A stretch of DNA of 64,000 nt, taken from the NCBI RefSeq assembly GCF_021531255.1, contig NZ_JAFBIO010000002.1:108862-172861 (forward strand), given 5' to 3'. The translations under genes and the position numbers were made by a program. This document shows, in pieces, positions 36,700 to 46,446 of this stretch (position 1 is its first letter; each line of letters opens with the position of its first letter). Source of the DNA: Allofournierella massiliensis. Its GTDB lineage: Bacteria; Bacillota; Clostridia; Oscillospirales; Ruminococcaceae. The notes beneath the pieces were generated by a model that did not search any database, was not told the DNA's origin, and worked only from the letters and a program-made list of their open reading frames with translations.

Positions 36700-37890
36700 A
36701 TGCATCGCAATATCTGGCGCATTACCCAGCGGGTGGCGTCTAATCTCATTGTGGTATTTTCAGGGGTGGCCTTTTATCTGGCGCTTTCCCATTTCGATAC
36801 GGTCATGTCTGTGTTCCACCGGGTGTTGGGGATCATTTCTCCCTTCATCTGGGGCCTGGTATTGGCCTACCTGCTGGATGGCGCCGTCCGGTTCTTTGAA
36901 CAGAAGGTATTCAAGAACAGTACCAGCCGGGTGCTGCCGGTGCTGGTGGCCTATGTGATCGCCATTGTGCTGCTGATCCTGCTGCTGCGGATCGTGATCC
37001 CCCAGCTGGCGCAGAGCGTGGTGGGGCTGGTCAGCAATGTGCCGGCCTATATGGACAGCCTGAGCCAGTTTGCCCTGGAGGTAGCCACCAAGTATGAGCT
37101 GGAAACCGACACCATGAACAATCTGCTGGGTTCCTATGAGGACTTGGTCAGTAAGGTGACCGACCTGCTCAGCAAGATGCTGCCCCAGGTGTTCAGCTAT
37201 AGTATGGCCATCGGCAGCGGTGTGGTCACTGCCATCACGGCCCTGATCTCCTCGGTGTATATGCTGCTCAGCAAAAACCTGCTGCTGCGGCAGATGAAGA
37301 AGGTCACCTACGCGCTGCTGCCTCTGCCCACCGCCCGCAAGTTCCTGGCCATCTGCCGGGACGCCAACGAGACCTTCGGCGGTTTTATCATCGGCAAAAT
37401 TCTGGACAGCGCCATCATCGGGGTGCTCTGCTTTGTGGGGCTTGCCCTGCTGCATTTCCCCTATGCGCTGCTCATCAGTGTGATTGTGGGTGTCACCAAT
37501 GTGATCCCCTTCTTCGGGCCCTTTATCGGCGCGATCCCCAGCTTCTTTATCCTGCTCATCGTCAACCCCATCAACGCGCTGGAATTCCTGGTCTTTATCC
37601 TGGTGCTCCAGCAGCTGGACGGCAACGTGATCGGGCCCCGGATCCTGGGCGACAGAACCGGCCTGCCCGCTCTGTGGGTTCTGGTGGCCATCATCGTGGG
37701 CCAGGGCCTCTTTGGGGTCGTGGGCATGATCATTGGTGTGCCGGCTTTTGCGGTAATCTTCTCCCTGTTCCGGGAGTTTGTGAACAGCCAGCTGGCCCGT
37801 AAGGGAATTGACGAGAAGGGCGAAGAACTGGCGGCTGTGGATCAGGCGCCTGTGCAGGAAACCTCGGAGCCGGAAAAGACCGGAGTATGA
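36700..37890 (+). CDS. AI-2E family transporter (UPF0118 permease)
   Basis: 396 residues from ATG 36700 with AAGGAG 5 nt upstream. Eight predicted spans; NVIPFFGPFIGAIPSFF and QQLDGNVIGPRILGD are family signatures. Family members have been linked to export of autoinducer-2 or to ion/proton antiport; the substrate here is unknown. Confidence 0.88.
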   Translation: MHRNIWRITQRVASNLIVVFSGVAFYLALSHFDTVMSVFHRVLGIISPFIWGLVLAYLLDGAVRFFEQKVFKNSTSRVLPVLVAYVIAIVLLILLLRIVIPQLAQSVVGLVSNVPAYMDSLSQFALEVATKYELETDTMNNLLGSYEDLVSKVTDLLSKMLPQVFSYSMAIGSGVVTAITALISSVYMLLSKNLLLRQMKKVTYALLPLPTARKFLAICRDANETFGGFIIGKILDSAIIGVLCFVGLALLHFPYALLISVIVGVTNVIPFFGPFIGAIPSFFILLIVNPINALEFLVFILVLQQLDGNVIGPRILGDRTGLPALWVLVAIIVGQGLFGVVGMIIGVPAFAVIFSLFREFVNSQLARKGIDEKGEELAAVDQAPVQETSEPEKTGV

Positions 37891-37895
37891 CAATC

Positions 37896-37934
37896 AAAAC
37901 CGGCTGCCCTTTGAAAAGGGTAGCCGGTTTTTTG
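37896..37934 (+). terminator. Terminator
   Basis: AACCGGCT-g-CCCTT / AAGGG-t-AGCCGGTT stem followed by TTTT. Confidence 0.85.
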
Positions 37935-37987
37935 TGGAAAAAAGGCGGAGGGTTCCGCCCAAGAGGGAAGAAAGTGAGGAAAGTAAG

Positions 37988-39190
37988 ATGAATTTTGTGT
38001 TTATCTCCCCCCATTTCCCGCAGAATTACTGGAATTTCTGCGAGCGGCTGCACCGGAACGGGGCCCGGGTGCTGGGCGTAGGGGATGCCCCCTATGACAG
38101 CCTGCGGGAAGAGCTGAAAGCCAGCCTGACCGAATACTATCGGGTGGATGATCTGGAGGATTATGACCAGGTCCTGCGGGCTGTGGGGTACTTCACCCAC
38201 CGGTACGGGAAGATCGACTGGATCGAGAGCAACAATGAGTACTGGATGGAGCTGGATGCCCGGCTGCGCACCGATTTCAATGTGACCACCGGCCTGAAAT
38301 CCGATGAGATCCAGCGGTACAAGAGCAAATCCCGCATGAAGGAATACTACAAAAAGGCGGGTGTCCCCACGGCCCGCTGGGCGCTGGTAACGGACAAGGC
38401 GGCGGCGCTGGCCTTTATCCGGAATACCGGCTGGCCGGTGGTGATCAAGCCGGACAAGGGGGTAGGCGCCGGCGATACCTGGAAGATCGAAAACGAGGCC
38501 CGGCTGGATGAATTCTTTGCGGATCGGAAAGACATCCCCTATATCCTGGAAGAATTTGTGGACGGTGAGATCGTCACCTTTGATGGGGTAAGCGGCCCGG
38601 ACGCAAAGCCCCTGTGCGCCATGAGCCATGTCACGCCCGGCTCCATCATGGATATGGTGAATGAGGGCAAGCCCCTGTGGTATTATGTGGACAAGACCAT
38701 CTCCCCGGCCCTGCAGAAGGCGGGGGAGGCGGTATTGGCCGCTTTTGAGGCCCGCAGCCGCTTTTTCCATCTGGAATTTTTCCGCCTTTTGCGGGATCAG
38801 GAAGGCCTGGGCAAAAAAGGGGATATCGTGGGGCTGGAAGTGAATATGCGCCCGGCAGGCGGGTTCACGGTGGATATGATGGATTTTGCCGCCGGCATGG
38901 ACCTGTATCAGATCTGGGCGGATATGGTCTGCTATGGCAAGGCGGAGCATCCCTGCCCCAGGCCCTCCAGCTATTGCGTCTGTGCCAGCCGGCGGGATGG
39001 GGTGCGATATCTCCATTCCCACCAGGAGATCCGGGAAAAATACGGTAAGGTGATGAAGCTGGAAAGCCGCCTGCCGCCGGTGCTGGCGGAGTGCATGGGC
39101 GATCAGATGTATATTGCCTGCCTGGCCGATCGGCGCGCCATGGAGCGCTTCCATCAATTTGTTCACGCTCTTCGGCCCGAGATAAAATAA
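37988..39190 (+). CDS. ATP-grasp enzyme, unknown substrate
   Basis: 400 residues from ATG 37988. Rossmann-like N-terminus (FVFISPHFPQNYWNFCERL), central ATP-grasp fold with WPVVIKPDKGVGAGDT (P-loop-like Lys) and EFVDGEIVTFDG, and VGLEVNMRPAGGFTVDMMDFA carrying the metal-binding Glu/Asn. Likely forms a carboxylate-amine bond in a small molecule or peptide. Alone between two terminators, so context gives no substrate. Confidence 0.8.
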   Translation: MNFVFISPHFPQNYWNFCERLHRNGARVLGVGDAPYDSLREELKASLTEYYRVDDLEDYDQVLRAVGYFTHRYGKIDWIESNNEYWMELDARLRTDFNVTTGLKSDEIQRYKSKSRMKEYYKKAGVPTARWALVTDKAAALAFIRNTGWPVVIKPDKGVGAGDTWKIENEARLDEFFADRKDIPYILEEFVDGEIVTFDGVSGPDAKPLCAMSHVTPGSIMDMVNEGKPLWYYVDKTISPALQKAGEAVLAAFEARSRFFHLEFFRLLRDQEGLGKKGDIVGLEVNMRPAGGFTVDMMDFAAGMDLYQIWADMVCYGKAEHPCPRPSSYCVCASRRDGVRYLHSHQEIREKYGKVMKLESRLPPVLAECMGDQMYIACLADRRAMERFHQFVHALRPEIK

Positions 39191-39229
39191 AAAAGGGGAC
39201 GGATCTTTGCAACGGTCCGTCCCTTTTTC
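39191..39229 (+). terminator. Terminator of ATP-grasp gene
   Basis: AAAGGGGACGGA / TCCGTCCCTTTTT arms. Confidence 0.85.
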
Positions 39230-39254
39230 ACTTTTAAATGGAAACAGAGGAGGC

Positions 39255-40247
39255 TCAGGCTTGATCTTTGTCCTCTTCCTTTTCCTGGACTTCGCCCTCT
39301 TCGGCAGGCTGAGCGGCCTTTTGGGGCTGGCTGGCAGCGGGCTCTTCCTGCTTTTGGACGGGAACCAGCACCTCCTGCTCCTGCCGGGTGATCAGCCGGG
39401 CCATACGCACCAAATAATCCAATTCGGGGAAGGGGCAGGCGCTGATCTGATGTACCGTCAGGGTGGCAGCCAGACTCACATTCCGGGAAAGTACCCGGTT
39501 CTGGATAAACACCTGGAAGAGATTGCCGCACAGGCTGATGCAGATCCGGCCAGGGGTGTATTCCTGCAGCAGTTTGAGCTGCTTGAGCAGCAGGGCATCG
39601 GGCTTTTCATCGCTGCCCTTGGGCCGGTAAAAATAGTATTTCTGGTCCACCCATTCCACCCCGACCTGGGCACGTTCCAGCTCCGGGTAGGCGCTGAAGT
39701 AGGAGCGGCGGGCCAGCTCGTTCAGCACGTCCTTTTCGATCAGCCGCCAGTCGCAGCCGGTAAAGGTGGGCAGTTCAATGCGGCTCCAGCAGCCGCTGAC
39801 GCAGTAGCCCCGATTCTGCCGGCCGGATTTGTACTGATAGCAGAAGGTGGCATCGCACAGTTCCACCGGCAGCCCCTTGGCCAGACCAATGGTGTGCTCC
39901 CGGGTCAGCAGGCATTTGTCCTTCTCGGTCACCGGGATGAGCCGGGCTTTCAGGATATCCTCCCGGCTCACACCTTCCAGGTGGGTGTGCTGCAGCCCTT
40001 CCATCTGGTTTTCCATTCCAATCAGGATATGGTAGTGGTTGAACAGGGCGCTGTATTCCTGGCGCTTACGGCGCAGGTAGATCAGCTGATAACCCAGCGA
40101 AAATACAATGGCCACAGCGCAAAGCCGCAGATCGATAAAGGCGGCCAGCAGCACGAGGCAGACAATGGGAATGTACAGATAATACCGGCGGCTGACCTCC
40201 TTGTATTTCTTTTGCAGTTCCATGGAGGATTCCTGAAGCAGTGTCAT
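39255..40247 (-). CDS. DUF3137-like membrane protein
   Basis: 330 residues from ATG 40247 (AAGGAG 7 nt upstream). Two adjacent N-terminal spans (YLYIPIVCLVLLAAF and LCAVAIVFSLGYQLIYL), a large cytosolic domain (res. 70-275) with no catalytic motif I recognise, and a low-complexity Gln/Glu/Pro/Ala tail. Layout fits the DUF3137 group; function unknown. Confidence 0.6.
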   Translation of the reverse strand: MTLLQESSMELQKKYKEVSRRYYLYIPIVCLVLLAAFIDLRLCAVAIVFSLGYQLIYLRRKRQEYSALFNHYHILIGMENQMEGLQHTHLEGVSREDILKARLIPVTEKDKCLLTREHTIGLAKGLPVELCDATFCYQYKSGRQNRGYCVSGCWSRIELPTFTGCDWRLIEKDVLNELARRSYFSAYPELERAQVGVEWVDQKYYFYRPKGSDEKPDALLLKQLKLLQEYTPGRICISLCGNLFQVFIQNRVLSRNVSLAATLTVHQISACPFPELDYLVRMARLITRQEQEVLVPVQKQEEPAASQPQKAAQPAEEGEVQEKEEDKDQA

Positions 40248-40322
40248 ACGATGTCTCCTTTTTGATAAAGGGCGAAGAAGCCGTAAACCGCCGGCTGCGC
40301 CCGTTTTTGCCGCAATAAAATA

Positions 40323-40351
40323 AGTATAGCAAAAACAACAGGGTATGACAA
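40323..40351 (-). promoter_or_regulatory. Promoter of DUF3137-like gene
   Basis: Minus strand: TTGTCA (40351-40346), 17-nt spacer, TATACT (40328-40323). Confidence 0.75.
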
Positions 40352-40410
40352 TAAGGCTTTTTTCAAGAACAACAAAATAATTTTAAAAAATAAAACAATA
40401 TTTTATTTCA

Positions 40411-40439
40411 TTGCTTTTCTGGTTCGAAGCCTATATAAT
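40411..40439 (+). promoter_or_regulatory. Promoter of glycerate kinase gene
   Basis: TTGCTT (40411-40416), 17-nt spacer, TATAAT (40434-40439), within an A/T-rich stretch that stands out from the GC-rich surroundings. Confidence 0.75.
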
Positions 40440-40530
40440 GAAGCCAAAGCCTCTTTGGGGCGCAGGCGGGGCCAAGAAGCCGAAACCCGGCCGACAGATA
40501 AAAAACGCACAGGGTAAGGAGCGAAGAAGT

Positions 40531-41661
40531 ATGAAAAAGTGCATCGTGATTCCGGATTCCTTCAAAGGAACTCTCAGTGCCTTTGAAATCTGCGAAATTG
40601 AAAAACAGGCAATCCAGACGCTGGACCCGGGCTGTGAGGTAGCGGCGGTGCCGGTAGCCGACGGCGGCGAGGGCACGGTGGATTGCTTTTTGTATGCCCT
40701 GAAAGACTGCCGGAAGATAGAGGTGGATACCACCGGCCCCTATGGGAAAGCCCAGAAAGCCTATTATGCCCAGCTGGGGGACACCGCTATCATAGAAATG
40801 GCCATGTGCGCCGGCCTGCCCCAGGTGGAAGGCCGCCAGAACCCGGAAAAGACCACTACCTACGGGGTGGGCACGGTCATGAAAAAGGCGGTGGAAGCAG
40901 GCTGCAAAAAGCTGGTGGTAGGCCTGGGCGGCAGCTGCACCACCGACTGCGGCGCCGGCATGGGCGCGGCGCTGGGTGTGGTGTTCCGGGATAAAGAGGG
41001 CAAGGAATTTGTGCCCACCGGCGAAACCCTCGGCCAGGTGGCTGCCATTGACCTAAGCGGTGCCAAGGCCCTGCTGGAAGGGGTGGAAGTGACCGCCATG
41101 TGCGATGTGGAAAACCCCATGTACGGCCCCAAGGGCGCGGCCCATGTGTTCGGCCCCCAGAAGGGTGCCGATAAGGCCATGGTGCGCCGGCTGGATGAAG
41201 GGGTCAAGCAGATGGCCGAGACCATCCGCAGCCAGCTGGGGCTGGATCTGGATCAGGTGCCCGGCACCGGCGCGGCCGGCGCCATGGGCGCAGGGATTAT
41301 TGCCTTTGCGGGCGGCCGGCTCCAGTCCGGCATTTCCACCGTACTGGATCTGATCGGCTTTGAAAAGATGCTGGAAGGCACCGACCTGGTCTTTACCGGC
41401 GAGGGGCGCATCGACAGCCAGAGCCTGGACGGCAAGGTGATCAGCGGCATTGCCCAGCGGGCCAAAAAACAAAATGTGCCGGTGGTCTGCGTGGTGGGCA
41501 GCGTGGGGGATGGCATCGAGGGCGCTTATGATATGGGCGTCAGCGCCATTTTCAGCATCAACCAGAAGGCCGAGGCCTTTGAGACGGCCCGGTATAAGAG
41601 TGCTCAGAACCTGAAAGCCACCATGGAAAATATCCTGCGGCTGATCAAGGCCAGCCGCTGA
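40531..41661 (+). CDS. garK: Glycerate kinase
   Basis: 376 residues from ATG 40531 (AAGGAG upstream). IPDSFKGTLSA at the start, PVADGGEGTVD, GLGGSCTTDCGAGM, GAAGAMGAGIIAF and FTGEGRIDSQS are signatures of the GarK/GlxK family. Phosphorylates glycerate to 2-phosphoglycerate. Own promoter and terminator. Confidence 0.95.
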   Translation: MKKCIVIPDSFKGTLSAFEICEIEKQAIQTLDPGCEVAAVPVADGGEGTVDCFLYALKDCRKIEVDTTGPYGKAQKAYYAQLGDTAIIEMAMCAGLPQVEGRQNPEKTTTYGVGTVMKKAVEAGCKKLVVGLGGSCTTDCGAGMGAALGVVFRDKEGKEFVPTGETLGQVAAIDLSGAKALLEGVEVTAMCDVENPMYGPKGAAHVFGPQKGADKAMVRRLDEGVKQMAETIRSQLGLDLDQVPGTGAAGAMGAGIIAFAGGRLQSGISTVLDLIGFEKMLEGTDLVFTGEGRIDSQSLDGKVISGIAQRAKKQNVPVVCVVGSVGDGIEGAYDMGVSAIFSINQKAEAFETARYKSAQNLKATMENILRLIKASR

Positions 41662-41672
41662 AGAAAAAAGAA

Positions 41673-41710
41673 TAAAACGCCCGGGGCCGCAGGACCCCGG
41701 GCGTTTTTGT
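41673..41710. terminator. Terminator between converging genes
   Basis: AAAACGCCCGGGG / CCCCGGGCGTTTTT stem; strong on the plus strand, weaker on minus. Confidence 0.8.
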
Positions 41711-41726
41711 TTTTGTGGCGGGAAGA

Positions 41727-43112
41727 TCAGCCGGCCAGAATGACCTTGATCTTATCCCAGTAACCCATCACAAAGATGATCAGCATGATGATGGGCAGGA
41801 TGTATTTCAGGTAGAAGTAAGCCCAGCGGGGGAACTTGAGGCCATCGCCGGTGTCTGCCTCTTTCAGGAAGTTGTCCCAGCCCCAGCCGCGGCGGCTCAC
41901 ACAGAACATCAGGTAGATCAGACTGCCCAGAGGCAGCAGGTTATTGGAAACCAGGAAGTCCTCGATACCCTGGATATCGCCGATGCCAGGGATGGAGATC
42001 CCGCTCCACACATTGAAGCCCAGAGCGCAGGGCAGGCTCAGGACAAGGATGGCAATGCCGTTCACGATCACGGCCTTTTTCCGGTCCCAGCCCCAGCGGT
42101 CGATGGAGAAACTGATCAGGTTCTCGAACACCGCAATGACGGTGGAAAGGGCCGCAAAGCTCATGAACAGGAAGAACAGGGAACCCCACAGCTGGCCGCC
42201 CCACATCTGGTTAAAGACGCTGGGCAGGGTGATGAAGACCAGGCTGGGCCCTTCACCCGGGTTGACGCCGAAGGCAAAGCAGGCGGGGAAGATGATCAGG
42301 CCGGCTATCAGGGCCACGGTAGTATCCAGAATGCCGATGCTCACCGCTTCGCCGGTCAGGGTGCGCTCCTTGCCGATATAGCTGCCGAAAATGGCCATGG
42401 CGCTGATGCCCAGGCTCAGGGTGAAGAAGGACTGACCCATGGCCGCGTATACCGCTTCACCCAGGCCGGATTCCATCATTTTGCCGAAATCGGGGATCAG
42501 GTAGAAGCGCAGGCCTTCCATGGCGCCGTCCAGGGTGACGCTGCGGATGCACAGGGCGATCATGATCAGGAACAGGCAGCTCATCATCACCTTGGTGATC
42601 CGCTCCACGCCCTTCTGCAGGCCCATGCTGCAGACCAGCAGGCCGATAAAGGCGGATACGATCATCCAGCCGATCAGCTCGCCGGGGTTGGCCAGCATAT
42701 CGCTGAATACGCCGGCCACGCCGTCACTGTCCAGCCCCACAAAGGTGCCGGTGGCGTTTTTTGCAATGTAAGAGAGCATCCAGCCACAGATAGTGGTGTA
42801 GTACATCATCAGCAGATAGCAGCCGATGTAACCCCACCAGGCAAACCAACCCCAGTGGCCGCCCTTGGGCTGCAGGATCTCAAAGCTGCGGGCGCAGCTT
42901 TTCTGGCTGGCGCGGCCCACGGCAAATTCCATCACCATGATGGGCAAACCCAGAATGAGCAAAAAGAGCAGGTAGATCAGCACAAAGGCAGCCCCGCCGT
43001 ATTTGCCGGTAATGTAGGGGAACCGCCACACATTGCCCAGGCCGATGGCACAGCCCGCGCTGATGAGGATAAACCCCAGACGGGATGAAAATTTTTCTCG
43101 TTTCGCGTTCAA
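41727..43112 (-). CDS. Neurotransmitter:sodium symporter (NSS) family transporter
   Basis: 461 residues from TTG 43112, chosen because AGGAGG lies 7 nt upstream; the longer frame has no ribosome site. FSSRLGFILISAGCAIGLGNVWRFPY is the NSS sodium/substrate site, GYIGCYLLMMYYTTICGW the third span. Twelve spans. Bacterial members import amino acids such as Trp, Tyr, Leu or Ala with Na+; substrate not deducible. Confidence 0.92.
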   Translation of the reverse strand: MNAKREKFSSRLGFILISAGCAIGLGNVWRFPYITGKYGGAAFVLIYLLFLLILGLPIMVMEFAVGRASQKSCARSFEILQPKGGHWGWFAWWGYIGCYLLMMYYTTICGWMLSYIAKNATGTFVGLDSDGVAGVFSDMLANPGELIGWMIVSAFIGLLVCSMGLQKGVERITKVMMSCLFLIMIALCIRSVTLDGAMEGLRFYLIPDFGKMMESGLGEAVYAAMGQSFFTLSLGISAMAIFGSYIGKERTLTGEAVSIGILDTTVALIAGLIIFPACFAFGVNPGEGPSLVFITLPSVFNQMWGGQLWGSLFFLFMSFAALSTVIAVFENLISFSIDRWGWDRKKAVIVNGIAILVLSLPCALGFNVWSGISIPGIGDIQGIEDFLVSNNLLPLGSLIYLMFCVSRRGWGWDNFLKEADTGDGLKFPRWAYFYLKYILPIIMLIIFVMGYWDKIKVILAG

Positions 43113-43326
43113 ACAAATACCTCCTGTAAACGGAAAAAACCGGGCCGCATTTCCGTTCCGATTTCCGGGCATACCCCCTGCCCCGCGGCCGGTCACACAA
43201 ACAAAATCATAACACATCCGGGCGGGTCAAACAAGATGGAGGGAGGGCTTTAAGGGGATAAAAAGACAAAAAAGAAAAAAGGGCCCGGTCACAGGCGGAT
43301 GAGGGGCCCCGGAGGGAAAAAGAAGT

Positions 43327-43364
43327 AAAAAAATCCCCTCTCTGCCCGGGAGCAAAGAGGGGGA
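43327..43364 (-). terminator. Terminator after mrp gene
   Basis: Minus strand: CCCCTCTTTG...CAGAGAGGGGA, then TTTTTTT. Confidence 0.8.
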
Positions 43365-43373
43365 GAAAAGCGC

Positions 43374-44204
43374 TTATTTCAAAAGGCCGGCAATGGCATC
43401 GGCAGCGGGGGCCAATGCGTCGCCCTGCCAGCTCTCGATGGCGCCGTTGTCGGCAGCCTGGGCCAGCTTGGGGTCGATGGGCATCTGGGCCAGCAGAGGC
43501 AGATGGTACTCGGCGGCGATCTGGGCAGTGTGGCTTTCGCCAAAGACCGAGATTTTTTTGCCGCAATCGGGGCAGACCACATAGCTCATGTTTTCCACCA
43601 GGCCCAGGATGGGAACATTCATCATATTGGCCATCTTGACCGCCTTGGAAACGATCAGGCTCACCAGTTCCTGGGGGCTGGTCACCACCACGATCCCGTC
43701 CACCGGCAGGGTCTGGAAGACGGTGAGGGGCACGTCACCGGTTCCCGGAGGCATGTCCACAAACAAAAAGTCCACATCCTGCCAGATCACGTCCTGCCAG
43801 AACTGCTTGACCGCGCCGGCGATCACGGGCCCGCGCCAGACAACCGGGTCGCTCTCATGCTCCAGCAGCAGGTTGATGCTCATCACATCCACGCCGGTCT
43901 GGCTCTTGATGGGCCAGATCCCTTCGCTGTCGCCCATGGCCCGGCCATGGATGCCGAACAGTTTGGGAATCGAGGGGCCGGTGATGTCGGCGTCCAGCAC
44001 GCCGCAGTGGTAACCCATCCGCTGCAGGGTAACAGCCAGCAGGGCGCTGGTCATGCTTTTACCGACGCCGCCCTTGCCGCTGACAACGCCGATCACTTTT
44101 TTGATGCTGCTTTTGGCATGGGCAGGCTCGTGCAGGTCCTGGGGGGCCTCACGGCTGGCACAGTTTTGGCTGCAGCTGCTGCAGTCATGGGTACATTCGC
44201 TCAT
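43374..44204 (-). CDS. Mrp/NBP35-type Fe-S carrier ATPase
   Basis: 276 residues from ATG 44204. Deviant Walker A VVSGKGGVGKSMTSA, then VLDADITGPSIPKLFG and DMPPGTGDVPLTVFQ; the CPDC pair (YVVCPDCGKK) binds the bridging cluster. The N-terminus has extra cysteines (CTHDCSSCSQNC) like NBP35. Delivers [4Fe-4S] clusters to apoproteins. Relevant local clients may include PurF and serine dehydratase (inference). Confidence 0.93.
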   Translation of the reverse strand: MSECTHDCSSCSQNCASREAPQDLHEPAHAKSSIKKVIGVVSGKGGVGKSMTSALLAVTLQRMGYHCGVLDADITGPSIPKLFGIHGRAMGDSEGIWPIKSQTGVDVMSINLLLEHESDPVVWRGPVIAGAVKQFWQDVIWQDVDFLFVDMPPGTGDVPLTVFQTLPVDGIVVVTSPQELVSLIVSKAVKMANMMNVPILGLVENMSYVVCPDCGKKISVFGESHTAQIAAEYHLPLLAQMPIDPKLAQAADNGAIESWQGDALAPAADAIAGLLK

Positions 44205-44275
44205 GGGTACAATCGCTCCTTCATCCAATGCGCCCGGCCCATGGGGCGGGGCGGTACTTTTGCATTTACCCCAAT

Positions 44276-44304
44276 AGTATAGCACAAAAGCCCCGCAGTT
44301 ACAA
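44276..44304 (-). promoter_or_regulatory. Promoter of mrp gene
   Basis: Minus strand: TTGTAA (44304-44299), 17-nt spacer, TATACT (44281-44276). Confidence 0.65.
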
Positions 44305-44360
44305 TCAAAGCGCATAGCGCCGCCCTTTGGCCGCATATCCTGTGCTGAGGAGGCGGGCAG

Positions 44361-45884
44361 GTGAAAAAGAGAGGCTATCTGGAAAATGCCGCGCTGCTGA
44401 CCGTTACCGGGCTGGCGCTGCGGGCGGCCGGCATGTTTTTGCGGGTATACATAGCGGGAAATATGGGCAGCGCCGGGGTGGGGCTGTACCAGCTGATTTT
44501 TACGGCGTACGGGGTGTTCATCGCGGCCGCAAACTCGGGCGTATCGGTGACAGCTGCCCGGCTCACCGCCGAGGAGCTGGGCCGGAGCGACCCGGCGGGG
44601 ATGCTGGGGGCTATGCGGCGGATCCTGGCGGTATCCCTGGGGCTGGGGCTGCTGGCAGGGGCGGCGCAGGCTGCCGCCGCCGGCTGGATGGCCCGCTGCT
44701 GGCTGGGGGATGCGCGGGCGGCCCTGCCCCTTAAGATTCTGGCCCCCAGCCTGCCCTTTATGGCGGTGGGCTCGGCATTCCGGGGCTGCTTTTTGGCGCT
44801 GCGGCGGGTGGGGCCCAATATCCGGGCCCAACTGCTGGAACAGGCAGTGCGGATCGGCCTGGTGATCTGGCTCTTGCCGGGGGCCATGCGCATCAGCCTT
44901 CGTTTTGCCTGCGCCGCCGTGGCACTGGGCAGCCTGTGCAGCGAGGTGATCTCCTGCCTGTGCGTGGCGATTTCCTGGGCAGAGCAGCGAAAGGCCTGGA
45001 AAGGGATGCGCCCCTCCAGCCCGCCCCGGCTCAACCGGCGGATCGGGGCCATCCTGCTGCCGGTGGAGGGCAGCCGCTTTACCGAGAGCATCCTGAAAGC
45101 GGCGGAAAATGCCCTGGTGCCGGCCTGCCTGCGGGGGCTGCTGGGCCGGGAGGGGGCCATGGCCTCCTACGGCGCCCTGAAAGGGATGGCCCTGCCCTTG
45201 TTGCTTTTTCCCTTTTCCTTTTTGGGGGCGCTGGCCACCCTGCTTATGCCCGAAATTACCGAGGCCCATGTGCGGGGCAATACCAGGCAGCTGCAGAACC
45301 TCATCGACCGGATGATGCTGCTGACCGGTTCCATCTCGGTATTTACCGGAGGCATGTTCTTTTTGTTCGGCCCGGCCCTGGCCCGGCTGCTCTATCAGGA
45401 CCCGGAGGCAGGGTTCTATATCTGTGTGCTGGGCCCGGTCATGCCTTTTATGTACCTGGAAAGCATGGTGGATGGGGTGTTGAAAGGCCTGGGCGAACAG
45501 CTGGCGGGATTTCGCTACAGCGTCTGGGACAGCACCCTGCGGATCGGGGCCATCCTGCTGGTGCTGCCCCGGTGGGGGATGCCCGGCCTTTTGGGGATCA
45601 TGATCTTTTCCAACATTTTTCTGTGTGCCCTGAACACCCACCGGATGCTGGAGGTGAGCGGTATGCGGGCAAGGTGGGGGCGCTGGTTCGTTTGGCCGGT
45701 GCTGACCTTCCTGCCGGCAGGGCTGGCGGGCTGGGCAGCGGCAGGTCTGTTTGAGGCTACGGCTGCCCGGCTGCTGGCCGGGAGCGGTATCGCCGCCCTG
45801 GTTTACCTGGTTTTCTGGGCCTTCAGCGAGGCAGGGCAGATTTTTTGCCAGCTGCTGCAGAAAAGAAAAGAGCCGGCCCCCTGA
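44361..45884 (+). CDS. SpoVB/MurJ-like oligosaccharide flippase
   Basis: 507 residues from GTG 44361 (AGGAGG 7 nt upstream). Fourteen-span MOP-superfamily protein: ALRAAGMFLRVYIAGNMGSAGVGLYQL at the N-terminus is typical of the SpoVB/polysaccharide-export branch. Would flip lipid-linked sugar precursors. Resembles stage V sporulation protein B, but non-sporulating relatives carry such proteins too. Confidence 0.85.
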   Translation: MKKRGYLENAALLTVTGLALRAAGMFLRVYIAGNMGSAGVGLYQLIFTAYGVFIAAANSGVSVTAARLTAEELGRSDPAGMLGAMRRILAVSLGLGLLAGAAQAAAAGWMARCWLGDARAALPLKILAPSLPFMAVGSAFRGCFLALRRVGPNIRAQLLEQAVRIGLVIWLLPGAMRISLRFACAAVALGSLCSEVISCLCVAISWAEQRKAWKGMRPSSPPRLNRRIGAILLPVEGSRFTESILKAAENALVPACLRGLLGREGAMASYGALKGMALPLLLFPFSFLGALATLLMPEITEAHVRGNTRQLQNLIDRMMLLTGSISVFTGGMFFLFGPALARLLYQDPEAGFYICVLGPVMPFMYLESMVDGVLKGLGEQLAGFRYSVWDSTLRIGAILLVLPRWGMPGLLGIMIFSNIFLCALNTHRMLEVSGMRARWGRWFVWPVLTFLPAGLAGWAAAGLFEATAARLLAGSGIAALVYLVFWAFSEAGQIFCQLLQKRKEPAP

Positions 45885-45901
45885 AAGGGGCCGGCTTTTT
45901 G
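45870..45901 (+). terminator. Terminator of flippase gene
   Basis: AGCCGGCCCC / GGGGCCGGCT stem overlapping the stop codon, then TTTTT. Confidence 0.85.
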
Positions 45902-45918
45902 CCGATGAAGAAAGGGGA

Positions 45919-46446
45919 TCAGCCCACCTGGAAGTGGCCCTTGACCACACAGCCGGCTTCCATGATGACGCTGCCGGCCACCAGGTCGCCGTTGAGCACG
46001 GCCTTGCTGCACAGGGTCAGCTGGCCGGTGATCTTCAGGTTGCCCTGAATGGTGCCGTTGATGCGGGCGCTCTCGGCGGTGATGTTGCCGGTCAGCACGC
46101 TGCCGGGTTCTACCGTGATGCTTTCCTCGGCTTCCACATCGCCGGTCACTTCGCCCTTATCTAGGATAAAGCTGACGGCCTTGGTGTTGCCCTGCAGCTT
46201 GCCGGAAACCCGTACCCGGCCGCTGGAGGCCATGTCGCCGGTCATCCGGCCTTCCAGTACCACATTGTCGTTGGCTTCGATGTTGCCGGTGAAAACCGTG
46301 CCGGCGCTGATGACACAGCCGGCGGCGGGCTGATAGATATTGTTGGCAGCGGGAGCTTCTGCGGCGGGAACGGCCTCGGGAGCCATCACATCATTGGTGC
46401 CCCAATCCATGGTATCTTCTTCCGCGGGAGTCTTTTTGCTGAACAT
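45919..46446 (-). CDS. Bactofilin-like polymer-forming protein
   Basis: 175 residues from ATG 46446. A disordered acidic N-terminus (about 45 residues) is followed by a right-handed beta-helix with a repeat of about 17-18 residues (GTVFTGNIEANDNVVLEGRMTGD, VLTGNITAESARINGTIQGN). Bactofilins polymerise without nucleotide at the membrane and influence cell shape. GAGGAAAC ribosome site. Confidence 0.88.
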   Translation of the reverse strand: MFSKKTPAEEDTMDWGTNDVMAPEAVPAAEAPAANNIYQPAAGCVISAGTVFTGNIEANDNVVLEGRMTGDMASSGRVRVSGKLQGNTKAVSFILDKGEVTGDVEAEESITVEPGSVLTGNITAESARINGTIQGNLKITGQLTLCSKAVLNGDLVAGSVIMEAGCVVKGHFQVG

